From Pseudomonadota bacterium (GTDB lineage: Bacteria > Pseudomonadota > Gammaproteobacteria > Burkholderiales > Rhodocyclaceae): DNA of 64,000 bases. The translations under genes were made by a program, and so were the position numbers. Position 1 is the first letter of the stretch; each line of letters opens with the position of its first letter. The stretch is from assembly GCA_018241665.1 (NCBI GenBank), contig JAFEDK010000002.1, forward strand, positions 62,001-126,000, written 5' to 3'. Below are positions 62,545-64,000 of the stretch, piece by piece. Under the pieces are notes generated by a model. It saw only the letters and a list, made by a program, of their open reading frames with translations, made no database searches and was not told the origin of the DNA.

Positions 62545-63369
62545 ATGCTAAGACCAAGCCCATCCTCGTTTGCGGCGCCCGATACCACGTCAGCCAAGAA
62601 GCGCTATCAGGCGGAAGCCTGCGTGGCCAAGCATACGGGTGACCGGACCGAGCAGCAGGACAGGGCTGCAGTCTTTGCGCATCCCACCCGGAAAGGGACG
62701 CTGATGGCGGTGCTTGCGGATGGCATGGGTGGGCACTCCGGTGGCGCGATGGCGGCGGAACAGGTGATCCTGAAGGCACGCCAGAATTTCGAGGCCTTTG
62801 CGCCGGCTTCCGAGAGCGCGACAGACCTGCTGCACAGCATCGTCGATGAGGCGCACATCGTCATCAAGCTGACCCGCTTCACCAGCGAGCAGGATCCCCA
62901 CAGCACGGCGGTCGTTTTTATGATGCAGCCGGACCGGGCCGACTGGGCTCATTGCGGGGATTCACGTTTCTATCACTTCAGGGCTGGCAAGCTGGTGACC
63001 CGCAGTGTCGATCATTCGTTGGTGGAGGAACTGGTGCGCAAGGGGCGACTGGATCCGGAAGGGGCGCTACGCCACCCTAACCGCAACGTACTGCTGTCCT
63101 GCCTGGGATCGGAGCGGGAGCCCCGCGTGGATTTCGGCCATGCGTCGCCGCTGGTGGGGGGCGATGCCTTCCTGCTGTGTTCCGATGGCTTGTGGGCCTA
63201 TATCAACGAAGACGAGACGGGCCAGATCCTGGCCAGCATGTCACCCCGCGATGCTGCTTCGGCCTTGATTGAGCTGGCGCGCCAGCGGGCCAAGGGAGGG
63301 GGTGACAACATCTCCCTGGCCATCGTCAAGCTGGTGGAAGTCAATAACACTCCGTCCCACCGCCGCTGA
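62545..63369 (+). CDS. PP2C-family serine/threonine protein phosphatase
   Basis: 274 residues, soluble. All metal-binding motifs are visible: GDRTEQQDRAAVF (first Asp), LADGMGGHSGG, HCGDSRFYHF, LCSDGLWAY and GGDNISLAIVKL. It is the bacterial PppA/Stp1-like type that removes phosphate from Ser/Thr kinases' targets. No Ser/Thr kinase or FHA gene is in the window, so its partner may lie elsewhere. There is no good ribosome-binding site before the ATG at 62545. Confidence 0.92.
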   Translation: MLRPSPSSFAAPDTTSAKKRYQAEACVAKHTGDRTEQQDRAAVFAHPTRKGTLMAVLADGMGGHSGGAMAAEQVILKARQNFEAFAPASESATDLLHSIVDEAHIVIKLTRFTSEQDPHSTAVVFMMQPDRADWAHCGDSRFYHFRAGKLVTRSVDHSLVEELVRKGRLDPEGALRHPNRNVLLSCLGSEREPRVDFGHASPLVGGDAFLLCSDGLWAYINEDETGQILASMSPRDAASALIELARQRAKGGGDNISLAIVKLVEVNNTPSHRR

Positions 63370-63371
63370 AT

Positions 63372-64000
63372 TCAGCGCGTGCGCAACCAGTTCCGGCGCC
63401 AGAACGATGCGGCCATCAGGGCTGCGGCGCCGAGCATCATCCCCAGTGCAATGTCGAAGCCGTCGTGCTCGGCGAGCAGCGGCATGTCGTGGAAGTTCAT
63501 GCCGAAGATGCCGGCAATCAGGGTGGCCGGCATGAACAGTGTGGTCAGCACGGTAAGAATGCGCACCTCCGTATTGAGCCGGTTGCTGACGCTGGACAAA
63601 TAGATGTCCAGCAGGTCGGCGAGCAGGTCGCGCACGGATTCCAGCGTCTCGAGCACATGCACCGTGTGGTCGTAGATATCCCGTAGATACAGGCGCGTGT
63701 CGCCGGAGAAGAAGCCGTTATCCGCACGACCCAGGGCATTGAGCACTTCCCGCAGGGGCCACACCGCGCGGCGAAGCTTCAGGGCTTCATGTTTGACCCG
63801 GTTGATCTCCGCCAGCAGCTCCGGTGTCGGGCGGCTCAGGGCCTGGTCTTCCAGCTCCTCCGCTATGTCGGCCAGGTTGTCGAGCATCACGAAATAGCGG
63901 TCCACCAGGGTGTCCAGCAGCGCGTAGGCCAGGTAGTCGACGCCGTGGGTGCGCATCGCCCCGTGTTCGGAGCGCAGGCGTTCCCGCACGGCCTCGAAGG
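63372..64000 (-). CDS. corA: CorA-family magnesium transporter (5' end cut off by the window)
   Basis: C-terminal two thirds of a CorA protein, at least 209 residues visible. The reading frame runs off the window end, so the start is missing; the GTG at 63989 is internal. The long coiled-coil stalk (LADIAEELEDQALSR, EINRVKHEALKLRR) leads to two helices: the first ends in the CorA signature FGMNF (GMN motif), the second is ALGMMLGAAALMAASFW. The basic end RRNWLRTR completes it. It carries Mg2+ or Co2+ across the inner membrane. Converges on the PP2C gene with 2 nt between. Confidence 0.93.
   Translation of the reverse strand, partial: FEAVRERLRSEHGAMRTHGVDYLAYALLDTLVDRYFVMLDNLADIAEELEDQALSRPTPELLAEINRVKHEALKLRRAVWPLREVLNALGRADNGFFSGDTRLYLRDIYDHTVHVLETLESVRDLLADLLDIYLSSVSNRLNTEVRILTVLTTLFMPATLIAGIFGMNFHDMPLLAEHDGFDIALGMMLGAAALMAASFWRRNWLRTR

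Overview
This is a GC-rich chromosomal segment, almost wall-to-wall coding, from a Gram-negative proteobacterium. The best guess is a betaproteobacterium of the Rhodocyclales (Azospira/Dechloromonas/Thauera-like). The guess rests on gene order and protein character: rnfABCDGE-nth, algH-ruvX-pyrR-pyrB-pyrC', pcnB-folK-panBC, adjacent aat and bpt, secB-grxC-rhodanese-gpsA, ctpA-moeB and glyA-nrdR-ribD. No species was matched. I found no rRNA, tRNA, prophage, insertion sequence or CRISPR array, so this looks like core genome with a few accessory insertions.

Layout. 1-1647: the end of a MacB-type ABC exporter. 1871-4202: a Kef-type antiporter overlapping a YbdK-type glutamate-cysteine ligase. 4282-4975: five REP-like palindromes around a DUF1841 gene. 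4972-10893 (minus): the complete Rnf complex plus nth. 10992-19364 (minus): pyrD, a small beta-barrel protein, the two N-degron aminoacyl transferases, an NlpC/P60 hydrolase, serB, aroG, and bioB-bioC with a nucleotidase. 19430-20638: comF, trmL. 20660-23659 (minus): gpsA, SH3 protein, secB, grxC, rhodanese and an ArsR-type regulator. 23864-26546: ctpA, an unknown gene, moeB. 26538-29223 (minus): a tight operon of beta-propeller, polysaccharide deacetylase and sterol-desaturase-like protein. 29332-35072 (minus): ribD, nrdR, glyA, a chemoreceptor and a histidine phosphatase. 35277-37366: a TRAP transporter without its binding protein. 37436-41176 (minus): algH-ruvX-pyrR-pyrB-pyrC'. 41276-45867: photolyase, a methyltransferase, two alpha/beta hydrolases, uppP. 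46055-48638: an HD-GYP phosphodiesterase and small exported proteins, one with a c-type heme. 48817-55792: a QseBC-like two-component system next to an ABC efflux system that is interrupted by an opposite-strand CBS-domain gene. 55952-61068: an unknown membrane-anchored protein and the pcnB-folK-DUF486-deoxynucleoside kinase-panB-panC cluster. 61205-64000: a hydroxypyruvate-isomerase-like protein, a tiny membrane ORF, a PP2C phosphatase and a truncated corA.

How the genes work together. The window mixes housekeeping metabolism (pyrimidines, biotin, pantothenate, folate, riboflavin, serine, aromatics) with energy coupling (Rnf), envelope export and remodelling, and redox sensing. No large undescribed system is obvious. 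The most interesting candidates are the propeller/deacetylase/sterol-desaturase operon, the apparently leaderless NlpC/P60 gene, the two-component operon with a tandem-repeat operator and an intrinsic terminator in its leader, the CBS gene splitting an ABC operon, and the REP-like array. All functional links are inferred from sequence and gene order only.
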